From Aliibacillus thermotolerans (GTDB taxonomy: Bacteria; Bacillota; Bacilli; Bacillales; Marinococcaceae): a stretch of DNA of 64,000 bases. The translations under genes and the position numbers were made by a program. A model generated the notes under the pieces. It worked only from the letters and a program-made list of their open reading frames with translations. It made no database searches and was not told where the DNA came from. Numbering within the stretch: position 1 is the stretch's first letter; each line of letters starts with the position of its first letter. The DNA is taken from positions 1 to 64,000 of the forward strand of contig NZ_WKJG01000072.1 of the NCBI RefSeq assembly GCF_027853235.1, read 5' to 3'. This document shows, piece after piece, positions 27,351 to 36,299 of this stretch.

Positions 27351-28964
27351 TTATTGTTTTTTATCGGTTCGGCGCGAACGAGACAAGGAGCGTTTTGGGC
27401 GTGGTTTGGCTGGTTCTAAATTCACTCTTGCCCCATTAATTTTTGAATATCGCAGTGCTTCATACACAAATGGAGCCACTTCTTCCGGTACTTCCACAAA
27501 GGTGAATTTATCAAAAATATCAATGCGTCCAATTGCTTGGCCCGGTATTCCGACCGCTTCAGATATTTCATCGATGAGAATCTTCGGACTCATGTTGACA
27601 TTTTTTCCTACATTAATAAAGAAACGAACCATTCCTTTTGCTCCTCCGGTTTCTCCAAAATTATAACCGGAATCATATTCACCAATAGAAGCAGAAAAGT
27701 TCAGTTTCATTAAGGAAGTAATAATCTGCTTCGGTTCGTATTCTTCGAGTAATTCGTTCGTTAAACTTTCAAATAACGTTAAATCGTCGCCTTCATCGAT
27801 TTGATCAACGATTAAGTTTTTCCACGAAATTTGTTGTTTTTCTACGACTTCTTCGATAGAAGGGATTTGTTGTGCGGGAATGCGCATGTGAATTTCTTCT
27901 TCAATGGAACGAAGATGTTTCATCTCGCGTGGAGTAACTAACGTGAGCGCTTGACCTCGACGACCAGCCCGACCAGTCCGACCAATGCGGTGGACATAAC
28001 TTTCTGGGTCTTGCGGAATATCAAAGTTAATGACATGGCTAATGTTTTGCACGTCAATCCCTCGTGCCGCAACGTCAGTAGCGATTAAAAAGTCAATGGA
28101 ATGGTCGCGGAATTTTCTCATAACCGCATCTCGTTGCGGCTGCGTTAAATCACCGTGCAAACCGTCAACGAGATAGCCACGGGCTTGAAGGGCTTCTGTA
28201 AGTTCTGCCACTCCTTTTTTCGTACGACAAAAAATAATGCCTAAATCCGGGTCTTGGCTATCTAATATGCGACAAAGTGCTTCTTGCTTATTTCGCTCTA
28301 ACACTTTGTAGTAACATTGATCAATGGATGGAGCTGTCACTTCTTTTTTACTGATCGTGACCGTCACCGGGGTTTTCATATATTTGGTGGACAGCCTTCG
28401 AATGAGCGGTGGCATCGTTGCTGAAAATAATAACGTTTGTCGCTCTCGATTCATTTCTTTTAAAATCGCTTCAATATCGTCGACAAACCCCATATCTAAC
28501 ATTTCATCCGCTTCATCAAGAACCGCCATTCTTACTTCTTGCAGTCGAAGGGTTTTGCGACGTAAATGGTCCAATACGCGCCCGGGAGTACCAATGACGA
28601 TTTGGACTCCTTGTTTTAACGCACGCACTTGTTGCGAAATGGATTGCCCGCCGTACACAGGAAGCGTGCGAATATTTAAATGGCGTGAAAGCTTTTGTAT
28701 CTCGCCTGAAACTTGAATCGCCAATTCTCTTGTCGGAGTTAAAATAATCGCTTGTACAAAAGGTTCTTCCGTCACCCGATGAACGATGGGAATTCCAAAT
28801 GCTGCTGTCTTCCCGGTACCGGTTTGCGCTTGGCCAATCACGTCTTTCCCTTCTAAAATGACGGGAATCGCTTTTTCTTGGACAGGAGACGGTTCTTCAA
28901 AACCCATGTCACTAATTGCTTTTTTAATTTCCTTTTTAATATCAAATTGTTCAAAGTACGTCAT
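27351..28964 (-). CDS. DEAD-box RNA helicase with DbpA-type RNA-binding domain
   Basis: A 537-residue ATP-dependent RNA helicase. Motifs in order: Q motif (FEEPSPVQEKAIP), motif I AQTGTGKT (46-53), DEAD (150-153), SAT (FSATMPP), VATDVAARGID-like and HRIGRTGRAG. An acidic linker follows, then a DbpA-type RNA-binding domain (about 435-515, GMVRFFINVGKN) and a basic Arg/Ser/Lys tail. Architecture resembles DeaD/CsdA-type helicases of ribosome assembly; it is longer than B. subtilis DbpA (YxiN). The ATG overlaps the end of cinA by 14 bases, with AAGGTGG before it, so the two are coupled. This position between cinA and recA is unusual for Bacillus. Confidence 0.93.
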   Translation of the reverse strand: MTYFEQFDIKKEIKKAISDMGFEEPSPVQEKAIPVILEGKDVIGQAQTGTGKTAAFGIPIVHRVTEEPFVQAIILTPTRELAIQVSGEIQKLSRHLNIRTLPVYGGQSISQQVRALKQGVQIVIGTPGRVLDHLRRKTLRLQEVRMAVLDEADEMLDMGFVDDIEAILKEMNRERQTLLFSATMPPLIRRLSTKYMKTPVTVTISKKEVTAPSIDQCYYKVLERNKQEALCRILDSQDPDLGIIFCRTKKGVAELTEALQARGYLVDGLHGDLTQPQRDAVMRKFRDHSIDFLIATDVAARGIDVQNISHVINFDIPQDPESYVHRIGRTGRAGRRGQALTLVTPREMKHLRSIEEEIHMRIPAQQIPSIEEVVEKQQISWKNLIVDQIDEGDDLTLFESLTNELLEEYEPKQIITSLMKLNFSASIGEYDSGYNFGETGGAKGMVRFFINVGKNVNMSPKILIDEISEAVGIPGQAIGRIDIFDKFTFVEVPEEVAPFVYEALRYSKINGARVNLEPAKPRPKRSLSRSRRTDKKQ

Positions 28965-30201
28965 TTGTTACCACCTTTTCCTTAAGTAAAAACCAGCAGC
29001 CATAATAGACGGCTAGACGTCGTATTTGTCCTCTTCCACCAGACAGTTGTAAATGGTGTGAACGCGTTCCTTTTGGTCCAGCAATACTAATCCAAACTGT
29101 CCCCGGTTTTTTTCCTTCTAATGCTTCCGGTCCAGCCGATCCGGTGAAGCTGATCCCAATATCTGTTCCGAACAACTGCCGGACTTGGATGGCCATACTT
29201 TCCGCACATTCTTTACTGACCGTTCCGTACTGATCTAACAGCTGACGATCGATAGAAAGGATGTTTTCTTTCGCTTCTTTCGAGTATACCGTCGTACTAC
29301 CTTCAAAAAAAGCAGAGGCACCAGGCATATCGACTAATATTTTTGAGAACCATCCCCCGGTCAAGCTTTCAGCCACCGCTATCGTTAAATTGTTCTCTTT
29401 TAAATACCGTGCCGTTTGAAGCGGAAGGGTATCTTCGTCCACACCGTACATGAAATGGCCAACTTTTTCTTTAATCTTTTGTTCCAATTCGTCTATGAGC
29501 TGGATTGCTTCTTCTTTTGTTGCCGCTTTTGCCGTTAAGCGAACGGTCACTTCCCCATCAACCGCCAAGGGAGCAACCGTCGGATTCGATTGCGTTCGGA
29601 TAATATCCAAGATTTTTTCTTCTAACAAAGATTCTCCGATTCCAAAAAAACGCAAGACACGGGAGTGAACAATCGATGATCCTCCTAATTTTTGCAGTAA
29701 GTACGGTTTCACTTTTTCCACAAACATCGCCTTTAATTCTCGAGGTGGTCCCGGGAGTAAAATAAACAACGTGTCTCGATAAGAAATGGCCATCCCGCAA
29801 GCAAGCCCTACGTCGTTAAAAAACACGTCACTTCCTTCGACGTAATGCGCTTGTTTTTTATTGTTTGGAGACATGTGCAGTCCTCTTTTTTGAAAAAATG
29901 TTTCTATGTTTTTTAATGTTGGCCCATGATATAGAAGTGGTGCCGCTGTTAAGTTCGATACCACTTCTTTCGTAATATCGTCCTCGGTTGGGCCGAGTCC
30001 CCCAGAAATAATGGCGACGTCTGTCCGTTCGGAAACTTCCTTTAACACTTGCGTTAAACGTCCTTTATTGTCTCCAATTACCGTGTGGCGATACACATTG
30101 ATCCCGATTCCCGCAAGCTCCGCTGATAAAAACTGACTATTCGTATCAGCAATTTGCCCTAACAGCAATTCCGAACCGACTGCTACAATTTCCGCGTTCA
30201 T
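28951..30201 (-). CDS. cinA: CinA (competence/damage-inducible; nucleotide-repair amidase family)
   Basis: A 416-residue protein with an N-terminal molybdopterin-binding-like (COG1058) domain (about 1-170; VGSELLLGQIADTNS, SGGLGPTEDDITKE) and a C-terminal PncC-type deamidase domain (about 255-416; AESLTGGWFSKIL, SFTGSAGPE). In other bacteria CinA proteins act in NAD recycling and ADP-ribose hydrolysis; in Bacillus the gene is competence-induced. The start at 30201 is chosen because the family begins MNAEIVAVGSELL; upstream in-frame sequence belongs to pgsA. Lies 17 bases after pgsA. Confidence 0.95.
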   Translation of the reverse strand: MNAEIVAVGSELLLGQIADTNSQFLSAELAGIGINVYRHTVIGDNKGRLTQVLKEVSERTDVAIISGGLGPTEDDITKEVVSNLTAAPLLYHGPTLKNIETFFQKRGLHMSPNNKKQAHYVEGSDVFFNDVGLACGMAISYRDTLFILLPGPPRELKAMFVEKVKPYLLQKLGGSSIVHSRVLRFFGIGESLLEEKILDIIRTQSNPTVAPLAVDGEVTVRLTAKAATKEEAIQLIDELEQKIKEKVGHFMYGVDEDTLPLQTARYLKENNLTIAVAESLTGGWFSKILVDMPGASAFFEGSTTVYSKEAKENILSIDRQLLDQYGTVSKECAESMAIQVRQLFGTDIGISFTGSAGPEALEGKKPGTVWISIAGPKGTRSHHLQLSGGRGQIRRLAVYYGCWFLLKEKVVTNDVL

Positions 30202-30218
30202 ATATTCACCACTTTCAT

Positions 30219-30797
30219 TTACATGGAATGTGTAAATACATGTTTGTTCTTGATGAAATAATCTATTCCCGAAATAATCGTTAATATGACGGCAATCCAT
30301 AGGAGAATCATCCCTATCGGCCATCCGATGAATGCAAACGGTATATTATAAAAGAGCAAAACGATAATGGCCAACATTTGAAAGATCGTTTTCCATTTAC
30401 CAAGAGGACTTGCTGCTATCACTTCTCCGTCAGCGGCTGCAACTAGGCGAATACCTGTAACGGCAAATTCCCGACTAAGAATGATAATGACCATCCAAGC
30501 AGGAACGACATTCCATTCGACCAGAGATAAAAAGGCTGCAGTAACGAGTAATTTATCTGCAAGGGGATCGAGAAATTTACCAAAATTAGTAACTAAATGG
30601 TATTTTCTCGCATAATAGCCATCTAACCAATCCGTCCCTGCGGCAATTAAAAAGATGATGGCGCCGATGAGATGAGCCAGTGGGATTGTCACTCCTCCGA
30701 CTGAAAGGTCGTCCAAAGGGAAAGGTACGAACATGAATATCATAAAAAGTGGAATGAGAAAAATACGTGCCAATGTGATTTTATTCGGTAGATTCAT
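30219..30797 (-). CDS. pgsA: CDP-diacylglycerol-glycerol-3-phosphate 3-phosphatidyltransferase
   Basis: A 192-residue polytopic membrane enzyme making phosphatidylglycerol phosphate. The CDP-alcohol phosphotransferase signature is complete: Asp56, Asp59-Gly60-x2-Ala63-Arg64, Gly73, Asp77 and Asp81 (DWLDGYYAR, GKFLDPLADK). About six membrane helices. Order rodZ-pgsA-cinA is as in B. subtilis. Confidence 0.96.
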   Translation of the reverse strand: MNLPNKITLARIFLIPLFMIFMFVPFPLDDLSVGGVTIPLAHLIGAIIFLIAAGTDWLDGYYARKYHLVTNFGKFLDPLADKLLVTAAFLSLVEWNVVPAWMVIIILSREFAVTGIRLVAAADGEVIAASPLGKWKTIFQMLAIIVLLFYNIPFAFIGWPIGMILLWIAVILTIISGIDYFIKNKHVFTHSM

Positions 30798-30831
30798 TCT
30801 CGTCCCTCGTTTCTATTTCGCGACCGATGCG

Positions 30832-31719
30832 TTATTCCCTTTCTTCTTCCGTAAAAATAAAATATTGATGAGGAGTATCAATTGGATACTCTACCTCTTC
30901 TCCATTCACTCGTACAATGACATTAGGTGAGTTACCAATATTTAATTGGACGTACGTTTCACCGTTTACATCAAGTGAAATGGTATCCCCCGGCGTTACT
31001 TGAGACAAGTCTTGAATGATGTCACCTTGTTCATTTTTAACGTCTAAGTAGGATTCTCCCGTTAATTCAATGTCAATGTCAATGTCATCCATCTCTTCTA
31101 CGTGGAAGGTGGAGCGGCGATTTTCTGTCGACACTAGTTCGATGGAATGTTCGGATTCCTCTTCTTCGGTTATTTTATCCTGTTCTTCTTCCTCATTGTC
31201 AACATTTGGATTCGTCTCTGTTGATTCATCCATTTCTTCATTTTCTTCGCTCATATCTTCTTCATTTGCATCCATTTCAATCGATGGTGCTTCTTCCGGT
31301 TCAACCCCACTCGAATCGCCGCCTGTGACTCCTTGTACGACGACGTAAATAAGTAAAGCGATCACAATGATAACGACAATGCCAATCAAATAGGACCACA
31401 CATTGGATTTTTTCTTCGCTGTTTGATTTCTTTTGGGCTTCAGTCGTTCCGAACGAGAGGGAAGATCGGATGTTTGCTGGACCGGATGGGGTAGTTCTTT
31501 TCCGTATGTATGAAAGACCTCATCTGGGTCTAAGCCAAGTGCTTCCGAATAGCTTTTAACGAACGCCCGCGCATAAAACGCACCTGGTAAAACAGCATAA
31601 TTTCCTTCTTCAATCGCTACCAAATAGCGTTTTTGAATTTTTGTTGCTTTTTGAAGCTCTTCCAACGTAAGACCTTGTTCTTCTCTCTTTTCTTTTAGGT
31701 AAAGTCCGAGTTCTGACAA
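30832..31719 (-). CDS. rodZ: RodZ-like cytoskeletal/membrane protein (YmfM)
   Basis: A 295-residue bitopic protein. Cytoplasmic Xre-type helix-turn-helix (about 1-65, GLTLEELQKATKIQKRYL), basic linker, a single membrane helix (about 107-130), a highly acidic low-complexity linker (about 135-195, mostly Glu/Asp/Asn/Ser) and a C-terminal beta domain of the DUF4115 type. RodZ links MreB to the cell-wall machinery. The TTG at 31719 is preferred because AGGTGGTAGGTG lies six bases upstream; a GTG nine bases earlier overlaps that ribosome site. Sixteen bases after ymfK. Confidence 0.92.
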   Translation of the reverse strand: MSELGLYLKEKREEQGLTLEELQKATKIQKRYLVAIEEGNYAVLPGAFYARAFVKSYSEALGLDPDEVFHTYGKELPHPVQQTSDLPSRSERLKPKRNQTAKKKSNVWSYLIGIVVIIVIALLIYVVVQGVTGGDSSGVEPEEAPSIEMDANEEDMSEENEEMDESTETNPNVDNEEEEQDKITEEEESEHSIELVSTENRRSTFHVEEMDDIDIDIELTGESYLDVKNEQGDIIQDLSQVTPGDTISLDVNGETYVQLNIGNSPNVIVRVNGEEVEYPIDTPHQYFIFTEEERE

Positions 31720-31735
31720 TATTAACACCTACCAC

Positions 31736-32512
31736 CTAACTAATATCGAACGAAGAAAAATTCGTATCAATTGTATCGTAAGAAATCACTTCATCTTCCT
31801 CATTCCGCAATTCAATAATACAATCAAAATCTTCCAGTGTATAGTGTGATTCCCGTACAAAAATATCCGGATGTTCCACGACTTTCACTGCGGGAAGGCG
31901 CATGATTTGATCCACAAGCATACGATGTTTTTCCGAAGCTCTCATCATGGATACAATTCCATCAATAATATAAACATGACCTTCTTGTAACTCATCTTCT
32001 GATAGTTCATTACGAATCGTTTGTCGAAGTAACGTTGAGGAAATAAACGACCACCGTTTATTGGCACAAACACTTGCTGCCACGAGAGATTCGGTCTTAC
32101 CGACCCGGGGCATGCCTCTCATCCCGACTAAATAATGGCGATCTTTTTTAAAAAGTTCCGCCATAAAATCAACGAGAATACCTAATTCGTCTCGCACAAA
32201 ACGAAAAGTCTTTTGTGCGCTTCGATCTCTTTCAATGTAACTTCCGTGCATGACGGCCAATCGGTCCCTCAACCTCGGTTCCCGTAATTTTCTTACCGAT
32301 ATGCTATCCAATGTATCTAAAATGGCTGAAAAACGTTTAATATGATCATCATGTCGGCTGCGAATTAACATGACACGGCGGTTTTTTTCCACACCATTAA
32401 TTGCCGATATATTAATCGATAAGTTTCCTAACAGGGAGGAAATATCTCCGAGAAGTCCTGGACGATTTTTATGAATTTCGTATTCTAAATACCATTCTTT
32501 CATTTTAGCCAT
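31736..32512 (-). CDS. ymfK: YmfK (DUF3388), ACT-domain protein with P loop
   Basis: A 258-residue protein of the DUF3388 family. N-terminal ACT-like regulatory domain (about 1-75; HKNRPGLLGDISSLLG, INGVEKNRRVMLIRS), then a segment with a Walker-A-like GMPRVGKTES (about 137-146) and a Walker-B-like VYIIDGIVS. This suggests a ligand-sensing nucleotide-binding protein, but no activity is known for the family. The start at 32512 has AAAGGAG eight bases upstream. Stands after the ymfJ terminator and 16 bases before rodZ. Confidence 0.88.
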   Translation of the reverse strand: MAKMKEWYLEYEIHKNRPGLLGDISSLLGNLSINISAINGVEKNRRVMLIRSRHDDHIKRFSAILDTLDSISVRKLREPRLRDRLAVMHGSYIERDRSAQKTFRFVRDELGILVDFMAELFKKDRHYLVGMRGMPRVGKTESLVAASVCANKRWSFISSTLLRQTIRNELSEDELQEGHVYIIDGIVSMMRASEKHRMLVDQIMRLPAVKVVEHPDIFVRESHYTLEDFDCIIELRNEEDEVISYDTIDTNFSSFDIS

Positions 32513-32607
32513 CCTTCTCGCTCCTTTTTCCCTGATTCTGTAGATATATGTCATTTTACGCTATTTTTTCATTTTTGAACAGAGTTATCCGTCACAAAGA
32601 TTTGGAA

Positions 32608-32648
32608 AAAAGATAACTGTTCTCCCGAATGAAGAACAGTTATCTTTT
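32608..32648 (-). terminator. Terminator after ymfJ
   Basis: Perfect 16-bp stem with nine-base loop, arms 32608-32623 and 32633-32648, A/T-rich flanks. Confidence 0.87.
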
Positions 32649-32653
32649 GATGA

Positions 32654-32911
32654 CTACCGGTTGTTTTCATTTTGAACTAATTTTACCATGACATTCGCGA
32701 TTGCTTTTTGCTCTTCAGGATCCGCCGCTTTCCACAAGTCAGACATGACTCGTTCTTGTTCGTTTTTTGGATCTACTTCACTTGCTAAATATTCTCCTAC
32801 TTGATACGCAATGTCAGAGATGACTTGATCAGAGAGACCGCCTTCTTTTGCTTGATCAATTTTGCCATCAAGAAACTGTTTCCATTCGTTCCAATTGTCT
32901 AACACAGACAT
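32654..32911 (-). CDS. ymfJ: YmfJ (DUF3243) small protein
   Basis: An 85-residue acidic, helical protein of the DUF3243 family (starts MSVLDNWNEWKQFL; body EYLASEVDPKNEQERVMSDLW), matching B. subtilis YmfJ in size and location. Function unknown. GGAGGG precedes the ATG. It is followed by a very strong terminator, closing the upstream spoIIIE-ymfF-ymfH-ymfI group. Confidence 0.9.
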   Translation of the reverse strand: MSVLDNWNEWKQFLDGKIDQAKEGGLSDQVISDIAYQVGEYLASEVDPKNEQERVMSDLWKAADPEEQKAIANVMVKLVQNENNR

Positions 32912-32993
32912 GTCTTTCCCTCCTTGAAGGTAGATTCAAGAGTAGCATGTCCAGACAAGAGGAAAATTATGTACAGAATAAAGCAACCTCTTT

Positions 32994-33713
32994 TTACCAA
33001 GCACCGTTCATTTGTAAAATATGGCCATTGATGTAACTTGCTTTCGGACTGATCAAAAACCGTACGGCATCCGCTATTTCTTCCGGATTGGCAAAACGTC
33101 CCGAAGGAATCTCTTCCATTAAAGCATTTCTTTCTTCCTCTGAAAACGAAGCCATCATTGGTGTCTCGACCGCACCGGGAGCAATGGCATTGACTCGCAC
33201 CCCGGAACGTGCCGTTTCTTTGGCCAATGCCTTCACAAATGTATTTAAGCCACCTTTCATGGCCGAATACACGGTTTCGCATGCAGCGCCACGCTCTCCC
33301 CAAATCGACGATAACATAATAATATTCCCTTGTTGTCTACGAATCATTGACGGCAACAAATATTTCGTCAGTAATATGGCATTGAGTAAGTGCAAATGGG
33401 CGAGCGTATAAATGTCGTCTTCGGACATGTCTTGAAATAAACCGTGATAAGCAATCCCACAATTATAAATAAAAGTGTCTATCGGGGAATGGAGCGACTG
33501 AAATAACCGCTTCGCTCCTCCATCTTCTGAGAGGTTTTCTTGTATGATGGACACTGGCACTCCGTAAGATTCACATTGTTCTTTTAAAGCGAACGCTTGA
33601 TCTTTAGAACGGTGAAAATGAAGAAAAAGCGGTTTCCCTAACGAAGCAAGTTCCAAAGCAATCGCTCTTCCAATCGCACCGCTTGCCCCGGTAATTAACG
33701 CATAATTACTCAT
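32994..33713 (-). CDS. ymfI: YmfI, short-chain dehydrogenase/reductase
   Basis: A 239-residue SDR. Cofactor motif TGASGAIG (about 8-15), NCG (analogue of NNAG), catalytic Ser in MLSSIWG and YSAMK for Tyr-x3-Lys, then the substrate-loop PGAVETPM. Resembles 3-oxoacyl-ACP reductases but the substrate is unknown. The start at 33713 lies inside the end of ymfH (eight-base overlap) with GGAGGAGG upstream. Confidence 0.92.
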   Translation of the reverse strand: MSNYALITGASGAIGRAIALELASLGKPLFLHFHRSKDQAFALKEQCESYGVPVSIIQENLSEDGGAKRLFQSLHSPIDTFIYNCGIAYHGLFQDMSEDDIYTLAHLHLLNAILLTKYLLPSMIRRQQGNIIMLSSIWGERGAACETVYSAMKGGLNTFVKALAKETARSGVRVNAIAPGAVETPMMASFSEEERNALMEEIPSGRFANPEEIADAVRFLISPKASYINGHILQMNGAW

Positions 33714-35013
33714 TTTCCTCCTCCGATTTTTTTGGAACGATATAAGAAGAACTTTTCGTTGAAGGATCAAAGACATCATGAAGCAATTCTAACACATCGG
33801 TTACATCCATGTTCTCCAAGATAGGGACAACATCAAAGATATTCATTCCTGAAAAGGCGTACCTTGTGTATTGATTTGCGATAAACTCCAAGGAATTGAA
33901 CTTTTTTAAAAAGGAGCCAATCATTTTCTTTCGAACTCGTTCTAGATCTTTTTTCGGTATCCCATTTTCTTTCACCTGTTGGACAATCTCTCCTATTCGT
34001 TCTTCCAGTTTGACCGGCTGCGGAGTGTCACCTCCAACAGAAATAAAAGAAAAGGTACGATCCATTGTAAATTCAAAGGCAAAGCTATCATCAATCAGTC
34101 CTTCTTCGTACAGCTTTTCGTAATGACCTGCACCTGGTCCAAATATTGCTTCCAGTAACATATCCATCTTTAGTTCGTAAGCGAGCAACTCTTTTCCAGT
34201 GTCATTGGGCGGAGCAATTTTCCATCCAATCAAACATTGCGGGGTATTAACGCTCATTCTTTTCGTTGTATTTGCTCTGACGGCTTCTTTTTGTTCGGTC
34301 GGAATGATCCGCTCCAATGGTTCCGCTTTTGGAAAACTTTTCTTTTCCTGATTTTCCCGAACAAGTGCCATCATTTCATCCACGTCTACATTTCCAACGA
34401 TCACAAGCATCATGTTGGACGGATGATAAAATGTTTCATAGCACATGTATAAATCTTCCCGTGTAATTTCGTAGATCGATTCCGTCGTTCCAGCAATGTC
34501 AATTTTTACCGGATGATCACTGTACAAATTGCGCAGTAAATGAAAAAACACTTCCCAATCGGGATTATCATCATACATGCGTATTTCTTGGGCGATGATG
34601 CCTTTTTCTTTCTCGACACTTTCCTTCGTAAAATATGGATGTTGGACAAAATCAAGAAGTGTCACGATATTTTTTTTGATTTCTTGGGTGCTTGAAAACA
34701 AATAAGCGGTTTTGGTAAAGCTGGTATATGCATTGGCAGAAGCCCCTTGTTCTCCAAAAGTATGAAAAACATCGCCCCACTCTTCTTCAAACATTTTATG
34801 TTCTAAAAAGTGAGCAATCCCATCCGGAACGGTAACGGTTTCTTTTTTCCCAAGGGGACGAAAGGTACGGTCAATTGAACCGTAATCCGTTGTAAACATC
34901 GCATACGTTTTGTAGTAATGCGGTTTTGGTACAATCACTACCCGTAGTCCGTTCTTTAAAGTCGTTTGATAATAAGTCTCTTGTAAGGAACGCACTTCAA
35001 ATTTTTCCACCAT
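33706..35013 (-). CDS. ymfH: YmfH, M16-family zinc protease
   Basis: A 435-residue M16 peptidase-like protein. The inverted zinc motif is HFLEH (AHFLEHKMFE, near residue 70) with the downstream Glu expected around 150, so the catalytic half of the pair. Together with YmfF, which lacks the motif, it probably forms a heterodimeric processing peptidase as other M16B pairs do. The start at 35013 overlaps the YmfF stop (TAATG), with GGGGAGG upstream. No signal peptide. Substrate unknown. Confidence 0.92.
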   Translation of the reverse strand: MVEKFEVRSLQETYYQTTLKNGLRVVIVPKPHYYKTYAMFTTDYGSIDRTFRPLGKKETVTVPDGIAHFLEHKMFEEEWGDVFHTFGEQGASANAYTSFTKTAYLFSSTQEIKKNIVTLLDFVQHPYFTKESVEKEKGIIAQEIRMYDDNPDWEVFFHLLRNLYSDHPVKIDIAGTTESIYEITREDLYMCYETFYHPSNMMLVIVGNVDVDEMMALVRENQEKKSFPKAEPLERIIPTEQKEAVRANTTKRMSVNTPQCLIGWKIAPPNDTGKELLAYELKMDMLLEAIFGPGAGHYEKLYEEGLIDDSFAFEFTMDRTFSFISVGGDTPQPVKLEERIGEIVQQVKENGIPKKDLERVRKKMIGSFLKKFNSLEFIANQYTRYAFSGMNIFDVVPILENMDVTDVLELLHDVFDPSTKSSSYIVPKKSEEENE

Positions 35014-36284
35014 TAAGCATCCTCCCCTCGTAGTACGTAACACGTATCTAGCGTGACCAACTTCGCGACGTGAACGACCTCATCTTTCGTGACGCTTTCA
35101 ATTCCTTTCATCCATGTGTTCAAGTCCCGTTCTTTTCCTAATACGTTTCCTTTGTATGCCATGGAAATGATACTGCGCGGTGAATCATATGCTTCCATTA
35201 ATTGATTTTTTAACATCATTTTCGTTTGCGCTAATTCTTGGTCAGTAAACTTCCCTTGTACCATGTCTTCTAACTGTTCCTTAATAATACGTGTCGTTTT
35301 ATCGTATTGGGAAGCATCGATGCCAGCGTACACAAACAACAGTCCTTTTGCGCTTTCGTAGCGGGAAGTCGCGTAATAGGCCAAACTTTCCTTTTCGCGC
35401 ACGTTCATAAACAATTTGGAATGAGGAAATCCGCCAAATAATCCATTCATCACTTGTGCAGCGTAAAAGTTTTGATCTGCATGATATACTGGAAAACAAA
35501 AGCCCATGGATAACTTTGCTTGCCCGATCTGATCTATTTCTACAACTTCTCGTACTTCTTTTTCTTCTCGTCTTCGTTGTGATGGTATTTTTCTTTCTCG
35601 TTTCGGTCGCGGTGAAATGGAAATAGAAGCAACTGCATCTTGTACTTCTTCTTTCGTATGGTTCCCAACGATATACAATCGAATGTCGTCTTCTTGAAGC
35701 ATCCGGTGATACTCTTCTTGTAATGACTGTTTCGTCACTTCAAATAGCATATTTTTATCCCCGTAAGGATGAATCGCAAACGGATCGTTTTTACACATTT
35801 CTTGAATTAACCGTTCATTGGCATAGCGGATTTTATCGTCATAAATGGAATCGATTCGTTGTTTCAATAACCGTTTTTCCTCTTCTATGATTTTCTCAGA
35901 AAAAAAGCCCTCTTCGTCAAGATATGGTTCAAATAAAACTTCTTGTAAGAAAGCAATGCTTTTTTTAAACAACTGAGAAGTCTCAATAAATTGGTCGTTT
36001 ACAACCGTCAAATAAAAAGATAAAATGTGCCAATCACCGATTTTTTGTACGTTCGTTGCTAACGTCGCCCCATATAATTCATCTAAATATAAACGGATGT
36101 CTTTCCGACTTGGATAGTTTTTTGTGGCACTTTTTAATACATTGCTCAGTAAAGCGCGATGCGTTGCTTTTTCTTTTGTTAAATCGGTTTTTAAGTGAAG
36201 CGCAATGTTTGTCGTTTTATACTTTTCTGTTTTTAATAGATGAATCGGTAGTTCCTGTTGCTTCACAACGTATTCTTCTAACAT
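35013..36284 (-). CDS. ymfF: YmfF, non-catalytic M16-family partner
   Basis: A 423-residue M16-fold protein without an HxxEH motif (the corresponding N-terminal region reads IALHLKTDL), so likely a structural or substrate-binding subunit for YmfH. The typical M16 middle signature FGGFPHSKLFMNVREKESLAYY is present. The start at 36284 has AAAGGTG eight bases upstream. Only 15 bases after spoIIIE; ymfC, ymfD and ymfE, which intervene in B. subtilis, are absent. Confidence 0.9.
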   Translation of the reverse strand: MLEEYVVKQQELPIHLLKTEKYKTTNIALHLKTDLTKEKATHRALLSNVLKSATKNYPSRKDIRLYLDELYGATLATNVQKIGDWHILSFYLTVVNDQFIETSQLFKKSIAFLQEVLFEPYLDEEGFFSEKIIEEEKRLLKQRIDSIYDDKIRYANERLIQEMCKNDPFAIHPYGDKNMLFEVTKQSLQEEYHRMLQEDDIRLYIVGNHTKEEVQDAVASISISPRPKRERKIPSQRRREEKEVREVVEIDQIGQAKLSMGFCFPVYHADQNFYAAQVMNGLFGGFPHSKLFMNVREKESLAYYATSRYESAKGLLFVYAGIDASQYDKTTRIIKEQLEDMVQGKFTDQELAQTKMMLKNQLMEAYDSPRSIISMAYKGNVLGKERDLNTWMKGIESVTKDEVVHVAKLVTLDTCYVLRGEDA

Positions 36285-36299
36285 GTTTGTCACACCTTT

